This document shows positions 1 through 6,520 of a DNA stretch of 16,154 nt, one piece after another (position 1 is the stretch's first letter; every line of letters starts with the position of its first letter). Source of the DNA: Bacteroidales bacterium UBA6828 (GTDB lineage Bacteria > Bacteroidota > Bacteroidia > Bacteroidales > Paludibacteraceae). The DNA lies in NCBI GenBank assembly GCA_002452095.1, contig DKEG01000050.1, forward strand, positions 59,149 through 75,302, written 5' to 3'. Below the pieces are notes generated by a model. The model did no database searches. It saw only the letters and a program-made list of their open reading frames with translations, and was not told where the DNA came from. Position numbers and translations under genes: made by a program.

Positions 1-45
1 ACGTAGAAAGAAAAGGCTTTTGAGAGGCTTTTGTATGCATATTAT
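1..45 (+). repeat. Second member of the ACGTAGAAAG dispersed repeat, cut by the window edge
   Basis: ACGTAGAAAGAA at 1-12, AAGGCTTTTGAG at about 14-25, GGCTTTTG and then TATGCATATTATG match in order the minus strand of about 6225-6295. That copy has extra bases between the blocks. This copy overlaps the proposed TTG start of the DUF6377 gene. How far it continues upstream cannot be seen. Confidence 0.5.
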
Positions 46-1647
46 GCAGAAAATATACAGAACTTATACCGAATATCCATGTTTTTACTATTATCTGTAC
101 TCTTTCAGTTGGACACTGCGGTCGTCAATAGGCAGGACTATGTTGCCGCACGCGAGGCACGTATTGCCGACAATACACGATTCTACCAAATAGCCTCCCC
201 CGAAAATCAATATACCTATGCTTACAATCTGTGGGAAGAATACAACGGATTTGACAACGATTCCGCCATCTGCTATGCACAGAATGCCATCCGCATCGCA
301 CGTGCCAACCATAACCGCACAGCAGAGCAACGCTCCACCATCTGCCTCGCGCAGAGTATGGCGGTAAGCGGCAACTACCAGAAAGCCTTCGCCCTACTCC
401 GCTCCGTTGAGAACCGGCTCGATCCGGCACTGCTCGCCTCCTACTACCGCACGATGAGCCTTGTCTATATATGGCAGGCGGAGTTCACCACCTTTGAGGA
501 AGAACGTGCCGAAGCACGCCGGCATATCCTGCCCCTCCGCCAGAAGATTATCGAAACCGAGACCGACCCTATTTGGCTCGCACAAGAGCGGGCACTAACC
601 ACTATGGAAACCTCGCCCCGAGACGCATTGTCCATTCTCCTCCCCGTTTGGGCGCAACTGCCCGATAGTTCCGACTATGTGCGCTACCTCGCCAACTCTA
701 TCGGCTCCTGCTATCAACGCCTCTACTGGCAAACGGGCGAACAGCCCATGCAGGACTCCGCACTCTACTATTTCGCCCTGTCCGCCATCAGCGATATGCA
801 ACACGGGGTAATGGAACACGCCTCCTTACGCGAAGTGGCACTTATTCTATTCCGGCGTGGCGATATAGAGCGTGCCTATCGCTATATGAACTGCTGTATC
901 GCCGATGCGCAGCACAGCAAAGCACGCCTGCGTACCATCGAGATGGCAAACGATATGCCTTTGATTCTCAATACATACCACGAAAAGATAGACGAACAGC
1001 AACACCGGCAAAAGACCCTCATCTACTCGCTCACCATAGCCGTATCCGTACTGGTAGTACTGCTGTGCATATTCGTGATTATTATGCGCAAATGGCACCG
1101 CACCAACGCACAACTGGCTATGCGAAATACACAATTAGCCGAAACCAACCGGCAACTATCGGTTGTCAATACCCAACTCAACGACTCCAACCGTATCCGA
1201 GATGCCTATGTAACACGCTATATGACAGAGTGCTCCGACATCATTGAACAGATGAACCAATACCACAAAAGCCTGCTGCGCCTCGTCTTGTCCGACCAGC
1301 CCAAACCGCTGATGCGCACCATTCAGCAAAACGATCCTACCGACCATGCCCTGCGCGACTTCTACCAGCATTTCGATGAGACCTTCCTCTCCCTCTTCCC
1401 GCACTTTGTAGAAGATTTCAACAACCTGCTCCGTCCGGAGGAACGTTTTGCCCTCCCGCAGCAAAACCGTCTCTCCACCGAACTGCGTATCTTTGCCCTC
1501 ATCCGCCTCGGTATCACCAACTCGGACGACATCGCCCGTTTCCTGCGCCTCTCCACCAAGACGGTCTATAACTACCGCACACAAACCCGCAACCGCGCCA
1601 TCAACCGAGACCGACTCGAAAACCAAGTAAAAGAACTCTCTTTCTAA
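31..1647 (+). CDS. DUF6377 family membrane-anchored transcriptional regulator
   Basis: Bacteroidetes regulator with an extracytoplasmic sensor half and a cytoplasmic HTH output. Residues about 27-325 are helical and TPR-like, opening with LDTAVVNRQDYVAAREARIA, which resembles the N-terminal block of DUF6377 proteins. One membrane helix lies at about 329-351 (SLTIAVSVLVVLLCIFVIIM). A heptad-like coiled coil with repeated 'NxQLxxxN' follows at about 355-390. The C-terminus (about 483-523, ELRIFALIRLG...ARFLRLSTKTVYNYR) is a LuxR-like HTH. The frame is closed by TAG at 4-6. The only starts before the conserved part are TTG at 31 and ATG at 79 (residue 17, MFLLLSVLF). I took TTG because ATG alone leaves almost no n-region for a signal peptide. 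The hydrophobic run passes almost directly into the conserved block, so the export signal looks compressed. The target genes are unknown; the family often sits beside polysaccharide or envelope loci. Confidence 0.8.
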   Translation: MYAYYAENIQNLYRISMFLLLSVLFQLDTAVVNRQDYVAAREARIADNTRFYQIASPENQYTYAYNLWEEYNGFDNDSAICYAQNAIRIARANHNRTAEQRSTICLAQSMAVSGNYQKAFALLRSVENRLDPALLASYYRTMSLVYIWQAEFTTFEEERAEARRHILPLRQKIIETETDPIWLAQERALTTMETSPRDALSILLPVWAQLPDSSDYVRYLANSIGSCYQRLYWQTGEQPMQDSALYYFALSAISDMQHGVMEHASLREVALILFRRGDIERAYRYMNCCIADAQHSKARLRTIEMANDMPLILNTYHEKIDEQQHRQKTLIYSLTIAVSVLVVLLCIFVIIMRKWHRTNAQLAMRNTQLAETNRQLSVVNTQLNDSNRIRDAYVTRYMTECSDIIEQMNQYHKSLLRLVLSDQPKPLMRTIQQNDPTDHALRDFYQHFDETFLSLFPHFVEDFNNLLRPEERFALPQQNRLSTELRIFALIRLGITNSDDIARFLRLSTKTVYNYRTQTRNRAINRDRLENQVKELSF

Positions 1648-1655
1648 AAACAACA

Positions 1656-1681
1656 AGAGCAACATCGTCCGATGTTGCTCT
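1656..1681 (+). terminator. Perfect hairpin after the DUF6377 gene
   Basis: AGAGCAACATCG (1656-1667) and CGATGTTGCTCT (1670-1681) are exact inverted repeats with almost no loop, starting 9 bases after the stop codon. There is no T-run after it, only CTGCTT. It is a likely transcription end for the regulator and may also stop readthrough from fabG on the other strand. Confidence 0.6.
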
Positions 1682-1702
1682 CTGCTTAATCTGATATAGG
1701 TT

Positions 1703-1846
1703 TAACGTCAGTCCGATACAAGCAAATTGTCTTACTTTGTCGCCGTAGGCGAATAAGATTTATGGCAATTTATGGCTGCAAAAACAAGATTTATTTAGAT
1801 TTCTTGCCGCTTGCGGCATAGGAGTCTTTATTTCTAACTCACGTTA
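1703..1846 (-). repeat. MITE-like element, copy A (inverted relative to copy B)
   Basis: About 144 bp filling most of the gap between two convergent genes. Read on the minus strand it aligns with 14468-14613 over its whole length, with roughly four of five bases identical by eye. Shared landmarks in order are ACGTGAGTT, ATGCCGC-AAGCGGCA, GAAATCTAA-TAAATCTT, CATAAATTGCC, TTATTCGCCTACGGCG, CAAAGT and ATCGGACTGACGTTA. The two ends are imperfect inverted repeats of each other (TAACGTnAGT). The 8-mer TAGGTTTA occurs at both edges (1697-1704 and 1845-1852), as a target duplication would. No ORF is inside. The two internal short palindromes may help end transcription of fabG. Confidence 0.7.
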
Positions 1847-1858
1847 GGTTTACGCTGC

Positions 1859-2596
1859 TTAACCCATCGCCCCGTTCACTTGTATCACCTGCCCCGATAC
1901 GTATGAAGACAGATCCGAGGCAAGGAACAATGCCACCTTGGCTACCTCCTCTGGTTGCCCCGCACGGCGCATCGGGATAAGAGATACAAACTGTTTCAAT
2001 GTTTCCTCGGGCAAGGCTGCTGTCATATCGGTCATAATAAAACCCGGAGCAATGGCGTTGGCACGTATGCCGCGGCTGCCCAGTTCTTTGGCAGTGGATT
2101 TCATCAGTGCCACAATACCCGCCTTGGAGGCAGCATAGTTAGCTTGCCCCGCATTGCCGTTCAAGCCTACCACCGACGACATGGAGATAATCGAACCGCT
2201 GCGCTGGCGGAGCATTACCGGAGTAACAGCATGGGTGAAATTGAACACCGACTTCAGGTTGATACGCAGCACATCGTCCCATTGCTGCTCCGACATACGC
2301 ATCAGCAACGTATCGCGCGTGATACCTGCATTGTTCACCAATATATCCACTCGCCCGAAGTCTTTCACCACCTGTTCCACCACATTGTGCGCAGCCTCGA
2401 AATCCGCTGCATCGCTCAGGTAGGCTTTTGCCTTTACACCCATTGCCTCTGCCTGGTCGCATACCTCCTGCGCAGGCTCGGTACTGACAATATACGTGAT
2501 AGCGACATTACAGCCCTCCTTTGCAAACAGAAGGGCAATCTGGCGACCGATACCGCGTGCGGCACCGGTGATAATGGCGGTTTTACCTTGAAGCAT
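1859..2596 (-). CDS. fabG: 3-oxoacyl-[acyl-carrier-protein] reductase FabG
   Basis: NADPH-dependent short-chain dehydrogenase that reduces 3-oxoacyl-ACP to 3-hydroxyacyl-ACP in cytosolic type II fatty-acid synthesis. The 245 residues match the usual FabG length of about 245-248. The cofactor loop TGAARGIGR is at 10-18 and NNAGITRDTLLMRM at 88-101. The catalytic set is N113, S141, Y154 and K158 (YAASK). The C-terminus APGFIMTDM...FLASDLSSYVSGQVIQVNGAMG is typical FabG, including the tetramer-forming end. It lies 50 bases after lptC on the same strand, with no TAnnTTTG promoter visible in that gap, so it is probably last in the envelope operon. Other SDR reductases share the fold, but the TRDTLLMRM and VNGAM blocks favour FabG strongly. 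Confidence 0.95.
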   Translation of the reverse strand: MLQGKTAIITGAARGIGRQIALLFAKEGCNVAITYIVSTEPAQEVCDQAEAMGVKAKAYLSDAADFEAAHNVVEQVVKDFGRVDILVNNAGITRDTLLMRMSEQQWDDVLRINLKSVFNFTHAVTPVMLRQRSGSIISMSSVVGLNGNAGQANYAASKAGIVALMKSTAKELGSRGIRANAIAPGFIMTDMTAALPEETLKQFVSLIPMRRAGQPEEVAKVALFLASDLSSYVSGQVIQVNGAMG

Positions 2597-2605
2597 TTCG
2601 GATAA

Positions 2606-2635
2606 TGATGAATTAAGAATTATGAATTGCGAATG
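2606..2635. repeat. Short AATT-rich imperfect direct repeat between lptC and fabG
   Basis: The 50-base gap contains GAATTAAGAATTATGAATT, a threefold near-repeat of 'GAATTa'. It lies just upstream of the fabG start on the minus strand. I see no promoter or hairpin in it. It may be simple-sequence filler. Confidence 0.35.
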
Positions 2636-2646
2636 ACTTGAACATT

Positions 2647-3240
2647 CTATTCCTTTATAGGGAAGACACCCGTGGGGTTCTTGATGGTGTATTTGGTCAT
2701 TTCCTGGTTCGACTCGAAACCAACGCCCTCAATAATAGACATCTCGCGGGTGATACGGATTGCCGAATCGGAATAAACCCGCTCGGTCTTCTGGTTCCAG
2801 AAAAGCAGCGGCGTCTCAAACACTTCGCCTTCCTGATTGACAGCATACACATTGCCTTCGAGGCGCCAGATCTGCGCCGTCTCGTCATACTGCGCATAAT
2901 CGGAACGGAGCGATGCATTGACATTCAGATCCTCGTCGAATTTCTCGATGTAGATTCCCTGCTCAAAGTTCCAATACGGAGGGTCGGCCTTGTCAAAAAT
3001 CTGCCACCGCTCGGCATTGATACGATAGCGGGTAATACCCGAGTCGGAAATAAGCGTCGATACCTCATTGGCATCCAGAATAGGCACTTGCGACCTGTCT
3101 GCTTGTAGTGCCTCGCGCTCAATCTTCATCTCCCCGCGGCGGCAAGACACCGCCAAGAGGGACAAAAAACAAAGCACAACACACAGTGTGTTGCGGAAAA
3201 CACATTGCGCATTGTGCTTTGTGGATGGCGTAACCAGCAT
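2647..3240 (-). CDS. lptC: LPS export ABC transporter periplasmic protein LptC (lipoprotein)
   Basis: Component of the Lpt machine that carries lipopolysaccharide from the inner to the outer membrane. The start at 3240 is chosen because its ATG overlaps the upstream TAA by one base (TAATG), a coupling arrangement; an ATG at 3258 would add six residues. The N-terminus has a hydrophobic run (VVLCFLSLLAVS) ending in Cys33 followed by RRG, so it is probably a lipoprotein. The mature part has LptC-type text: YRINAERWQIFDKADPPYWNF (71-91), IYIEKFDED (97-105), DYAQYDETAQIWRLEGNV (114-131) and FETPLLFWNQKTERVYSD (141-158), i.e. the repeating strands of the jellyroll. The 197 residues fit the family. 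The first part of the signal peptide is coded by an inverted-repeat-rich stretch (3170-3221), which is odd. Confidence 0.88.
   Translation of the reverse strand: MLVTPSTKHNAQCVFRNTLCVVLCFLSLLAVSCRRGEMKIEREALQADRSQVPILDANEVSTLISDSGITRYRINAERWQIFDKADPPYWNFEQGIYIEKFDEDLNVNASLRSDYAQYDETAQIWRLEGNVYAVNQEGEVFETPLLFWNQKTERVYSDSAIRITREMSIIEGVGFESNQEMTKYTIKNPTGVFPIKE
3170..3221. repeat. Nested inverted repeats inside the lptC signal-peptide region
   Basis: CAAAGCACAA (3170-3179) is the exact reverse complement of TTGTGCTTTG (3212-3221). Inside lies a second exact palindrome, CAACACAC/GTGTGTTG (3177-3184 and 3186-3193). TGCGCA is central to a third short symmetry near 3205-3212. Such symmetry in a coding region suggests repeat-derived sequence absorbed into the leader peptide, or an mRNA fold near the start. 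Confidence 0.55.
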
Positions 3241-4661
3241 TAGTGTGCAGCGCGGCAAGCCGTCGTTTCACCAATCCAACCGCCCACGGTAAACGTTGCA
3301 CCACCCAACTCATTCGGCAGGTCGAACATCTCCTCCTTGGTGGGGAAATACTTGCTGTATGCCGCTATCAGTTTGTCGGCATCATCAGTACAAGTGGGAT
3401 CTACACGCTTTGCCTGCACGAACTTGTCCACAGCCGCCCAGAATACGGTTTTATTAAGAATTGCCGCCTTGGCAGCAGGATACTCTGCCGACGAATAAGG
3501 CTGCGAAGCCGCATAGCAAAGACCTATCAAGATATAGCAACGCCCTTGATCCTCTTTGCTATTCAGCGACTGACGCGCATAAGCACGCGCCTGCGGGTAG
3601 TTCTTCAGGTTCGAATAGCAAATCAATGCGATATTATACTGATAGTCAGCAATATCCTCATCATTGGCATCCAACTCTTGTGCACGCTGTATAGCCTCCT
3701 CGTAGTAGTTGATAGCCGCACGATAGTCGCCTTTCTTTGCCGACATACGGGCACAACCGGCAGCCGACTCCTCGGTAGGTTGCAGGCGGTGCGAGTTCTC
3801 GCAAGCCGCAAAATACACATCCGACTCAGTGCATTTAACTCGTTTGTACAACGCAATCACCTTGCCGAGCATATCCAGATTGTTGGCATTGTCAGTTACT
3901 ACCTGGGCATAAATCTCATCCAATTTAGAGCAGTCGGCTGCCCCGGAAACGGCAAAGACATTGTCCACATAATCCTTCTGTTGGGCGGCATACTTGGCAT
4001 TCTTGTTAGTAGGGTCGGCAGCCTGTTGCGCCAGCAGTTCGCTTGCCAACTCATAGTCGGCAATAAACTGCTCACCATACTTGTTGTTGTCCGATTTGAA
4101 CAGCGAATACGATACATCCACAAACTTTGCCAACACCTGCATCTGGCTCTTTACGCCCATTCCCTCTACCGATTGTTTCAACCAGCCGTAAGCAGGTTCC
4201 ATCGAACTATCAGGGAAATACTGGCAATAGTCCAAAGCCTTCTGACCAAGGATATATGCCGTCGGATACTTCGGATCGTCGCCAAAATACTTGATACGCT
4301 TGTCGCTCATCTCCAGAATCAACTGACGCAGACGTTCCTTCTCTTGCGGATCGGTTGTATTGGCATATTTCCAGTCAATGATTTTGCTGCCTTGGGTATA
4401 GATAGCCTTGTTGGCATTCGGACAGGTGTTATATACCTCCCACCACGGACCATAAGCGTCAGCGAACTGCTTATTCTTTACGCTCTCGTTGAAAAGCGAT
4501 ACATTGATGAGACAATCTTCGGTGATAGCAGGTTCTTCCTCTACCGCAGCAGGTTGCTCTGCAGGAGCGGGTGCCGCCTCTACTTTTTTCGGTTTCTTTG
4601 CGCACGCCAAAGCAGGCATTGCCGCGCAGATAGCCATAATCAGTAATGAATTAACTTTCAT
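3240..4661 (-). CDS. Exported tetratricopeptide-repeat protein of the lptC locus
   Basis: 473-residue secreted helical-repeat protein. It opens with a signal peptide (MKVNSLLIMAICAAMPALA, cleavage near 19-22), then a Lys/Ala/Pro/Glu-rich linker (about 22-46). A long alpha-helical domain follows, with recognisable TPR-like pairs at about 300-440 (GDYRAAINYYEEAIQRAQEL, NYPQARAYARQSL, AVDKFVQAKRVDPT). The tail is YSKYFPTKEEMF...FTVGGWIGETT. I recognise this family from Bacteroides lptC neighbourhoods, where its exact job is not known to me; a scaffold role in envelope assembly is inference. The stop overlaps the lptC start (TAATG), so the two are probably translationally coupled. The opposite strand also carries a long open frame, but this strand has the signal peptide, TPR pattern and operon logic. 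Confidence 0.85.
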   Translation of the reverse strand: MKVNSLLIMAICAAMPALACAKKPKKVEAAPAPAEQPAAVEEEPAITEDCLINVSLFNESVKNKQFADAYGPWWEVYNTCPNANKAIYTQGSKIIDWKYANTTDPQEKERLRQLILEMSDKRIKYFGDDPKYPTAYILGQKALDYCQYFPDSSMEPAYGWLKQSVEGMGVKSQMQVLAKFVDVSYSLFKSDNNKYGEQFIADYELASELLAQQAADPTNKNAKYAAQQKDYVDNVFAVSGAADCSKLDEIYAQVVTDNANNLDMLGKVIALYKRVKCTESDVYFAACENSHRLQPTEESAAGCARMSAKKGDYRAAINYYEEAIQRAQELDANDEDIADYQYNIALICYSNLKNYPQARAYARQSLNSKEDQGRCYILIGLCYAASQPYSSAEYPAAKAAILNKTVFWAAVDKFVQAKRVDPTCTDDADKLIAAYSKYFPTKEEMFDLPNELGGATFTVGGWIGETTACRAAH

Positions 4662-4670
4662 TTCTACTTA

Positions 4671-4678
4671 CAAAATTA
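4671..4678 (-). promoter_or_regulatory. Possible -7 element for the TPR-lptC-fabG genes
   Basis: On the minus strand TAATTTTG matches TAnnTTTG and ends 9 bases before the ATG of the TPR gene. No convincing TTTG lies 19-21 bases further up, so the match rests on the -7 box alone. If used, the transcript would have almost no leader. Confidence 0.35.
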
Positions 4679-4754
4679 AGTGTTTCGTTTTATATTAGGT
4701 TGTCGTTTGTCAGTCCATATAGGGCTTATGATGCCCATTCAAATAGTGTGCCAA

Positions 4755-5984
4755 TCAGAGTTTGCGTTTGAAGAACCAGTTCTCCGAAATGGATGCATTA
4801 AAAACCAACCGGAGCGAGTTCTCAGTCAGCCCCATTGCCTGTCCGCCGCGGTGTCCGTACTCCAAGGTGGCATTAAACACCGTAGCCGATGTACGGAGCG
4901 GGAAACCGACACCGATACTCGCGGTATAGTCCATTGCACTGTTGTTCAGTACGTACGAGTTCGCCACATTCAGTCCGCAACGCCATTCCATTCTGTCCAC
5001 ATAGCGCCGCCCCGTCGGGTTATGGCGGTACTCCATACCGAAACTATATCGGTCGCGGTCGCGCAAAGCCCCTTTCTGCCCCTCGTACAGTGCACCGCTC
5101 ATACACTGCCGCTGATAGTCGAAAGCCAAAGTCAGGCGGTTTGCCCACGTATAACTCACACCGCCGCCATACACCATCGGCACCTCATAGCCATTGTTGC
5201 TTGCCGAAACGGTATCAAGCAATGTAGTCTCATAGGCGGTATATGTGCTGTGCAGTTTCTGCTTTGCCTCAAAGATACCTCCCGCCGCAAACGAGTGGTC
5301 GCCAAACGTATGGAATAACTGCGCACCATAGCGGAAACGCACACTGCTCACCGAGAAAACCGCTTTTTGCGTAGTGCTTGTGAGTGCCGATTCGCTAAAT
5401 GCAAGCGAGCGGGTGTTATCCACCTTGCCGAACATATAATACACATTCGCACCGAGCGCAAACCAATCGCATATATTGAAACTCAAGCCGCCATACACCT
5501 CGCTGATACCGCCCGTACCGACATACGATTTCGTAAAATGGTAACCCGAACCGATAGAATCGGACATCGTAACATCATACCCTACCGCCGTATAGGGCAA
5601 CACGCCCGCCGAAAAGGCAATGTATCTGCGCCATATCGGGAACTGCATCGTCAGATAATCAAGATTGCCATTCGCCTTGTTGCGCATTCCTGTGGCATCA
5701 CTGTACCGCGACCACATCACGCTTGCCGACAGGTCGAACATAAAGGTCAGACTGTCGCACGCCGTATAGGAAGCAGGCTGTGCGGAGTTGATTACCTTGT
5801 TATTACGCATACCGATACCTACTCCGCCCATGGCACGGTAGGTATTCGGTACGTTATCATTCAGTTCGCCGTAAGCATAACGCGAGAAAGGCGACGAAGT
5901 GCCGTTCTGTGCCAACAGGGATGGCACAGCAAGCACCATCAAACAAAGCGATACTATATATACAAATCGTTTTCGCATATCCAT
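4755..5984 (-). CDS. Putative outer-membrane beta-barrel protein
   Basis: 409 residues with a clear signal peptide (MDMRKRFVYIVSLCLMVLAVPSLLA|Q, cleavage near 25). The mature part is rich in Gly, Tyr, Ser and alternating hydrophobic strands, such as YIAFSAGVLPYTAVGYDVTM, WFALGANVYYMFGKV, RYSFGMEYRHNP and TASIGVGFPLRTSATVFNATL. It begins with SSPFSRYAYGELND, a start I associate with Bacteroidetes barrel proteins distantly like FadL/PorV. The C-terminus is strand-like (NSLRLVFNASISENWFFKRKL), although the last residue is not aromatic. It lies 93 bases upstream of the TPR gene on the same strand, beside lptC, so it probably belongs to an envelope operon. The ligand is unknown. Met3 is an alternative start and would not change the signal peptide much. 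Confidence 0.75.
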   Translation of the reverse strand: MDMRKRFVYIVSLCLMVLAVPSLLAQNGTSSPFSRYAYGELNDNVPNTYRAMGGVGIGMRNNKVINSAQPASYTACDSLTFMFDLSASVMWSRYSDATGMRNKANGNLDYLTMQFPIWRRYIAFSAGVLPYTAVGYDVTMSDSIGSGYHFTKSYVGTGGISEVYGGLSFNICDWFALGANVYYMFGKVDNTRSLAFSESALTSTTQKAVFSVSSVRFRYGAQLFHTFGDHSFAAGGIFEAKQKLHSTYTAYETTLLDTVSASNNGYEVPMVYGGGVSYTWANRLTLAFDYQRQCMSGALYEGQKGALRDRDRYSFGMEYRHNPTGRRYVDRMEWRCGLNVANSYVLNNSAMDYTASIGVGFPLRTSATVFNATLEYGHRGGQAMGLTENSLRLVFNASISENWFFKRKL

Positions 5985-5992
5985 TCAGCCCG

Positions 5993-6000
5993 CAAAGTTA
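5993..6000 (-). promoter_or_regulatory. Likely -7 element of the outer-membrane protein gene
   Basis: TAACTTTG on the minus strand is an exact TAnnTTTG match and ends 8 bases before the ATG at 5984. A T-run lies just upstream; the -33 region is weak (TTTC). It implies a near-leaderless mRNA. Confidence 0.5.
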
Positions 6001-6210
6001 CAAAAAAAATACCAAACATAGAAATAACAGGCAATAAAATTTGAAAAACATGTATGCGATACTGAAAAAAGTGCATATGATACATAAAATTACAACGACT
6101 TCTCCTTATGAAAGGCTATCTCGCTGCCGTCTTTTTGCCGTAATTGACCACTCCCTACGCAAACGAATGCATATTGTCGGTACATTCCATGGCAACTGCA
6201 TCAAAACAAA

Positions 6211-6254
6211 TTTATACACTTTATGCAACACACATAATGCATAAAGTGTATAAA
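6211..6254. repeat. Perfect 17-bp inverted repeat with 10-base loop
   Basis: TTTATACACTTTATGCA (6211-6227) and TGCATAAAGTGTATAAA (6238-6254) are exact reverse complements around ACACACATAA. It is AT-rich, has no adjoining T-run in either direction that would make it a textbook terminator, and lies between divergent genes. It could be a protein-binding site, a cruciform or the end of a small mobile repeat. Confidence 0.8.
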
Positions 6255-6285
6255 AAGCGGCTCAAAAGCCTTATAAAGTCCAATT

Positions 6286-6317
6286 CTTTCTACGTCCTTT
6301 CTACGTCTTTTCTACGT
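6286..6317. repeat. Tandem CTTTCTACGT decamer, three copies
   Basis: Copies lie at 6286-6295, 6297-6306 and 6307-6317, the last with one extra T. The reverse complement ACGTAGAAAG is also the first ten bases of the window, and both sites are followed (in ACGTAGAAAG orientation) by AAGGCTTTTGAG and then TATGCAT-rich sequence. The two loci therefore look like inverted members of one dispersed repeat. In each case the repeat points toward the start of a downstream gene. Confidence 0.7.
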
Positions 6318-6482
6318 AATCGGTATTATGATGTATAGAAATTGCATATAATGCATATTTTTCTTGGGGGATATATCCTAGCGGAGAATGCAAAACTTAT
6401 CGGCATAGGGATTATGTGGTATAATTCACATTCGAAATATCAGCCGCTTTTAATGCGATTACCCTGTGTATATTTATCCCCT

Positions 6483-6514
6483 ATTGTGCATATCGATTAT
6501 TTTCTGTAACTTTG
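6483..6514 (+). promoter_or_regulatory. Bacteroidetes-type promoter of the structured leader
   Basis: ATTG (6483-6486) and TAACTTTG (6507-6514) match the -33 TTTG and -7 TAnnTTTG elements with 20 bases between them. The expected transcript start is near 6520. It is the only good match upstream of the gene at 6835, so that gene would have a leader of more than 300 bases. Confidence 0.65.
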
Positions 6515-6520
6515 CAAGCG

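Larger units (their letters stand above)
5985..6482. other. Gene-free AT-rich divergent intergenic region
   Basis: About 500 bases between the leftward outer-membrane protein gene and the rightward leader promoter. Open frames here (such as 6041-6244) have no recognisable protein character. The stretch holds a promoter at its left edge, a 17-bp palindrome, a tandem decamer, a TGCATAT-AA-TGCATAT direct repeat near 6343-6358 and a GGATATATCC palindrome at 6369-6378. I see no tRNA or known RNA gene. Confidence 0.6.

Noticed and set aside
3243..4646. 467-residue open frame on the plus strand opposite the TPR gene
   Set aside because: It has no domain character, signal or operon context. The minus strand has a signal peptide, TPR pattern and a coupled lptC start. 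Biased codon use makes long antisense frames here.
6041..6338. Small plus-strand frames of 67 and 64 residues
   Set aside because: They cross the 17-bp palindrome and the tandem decamer and show no protein-like composition.
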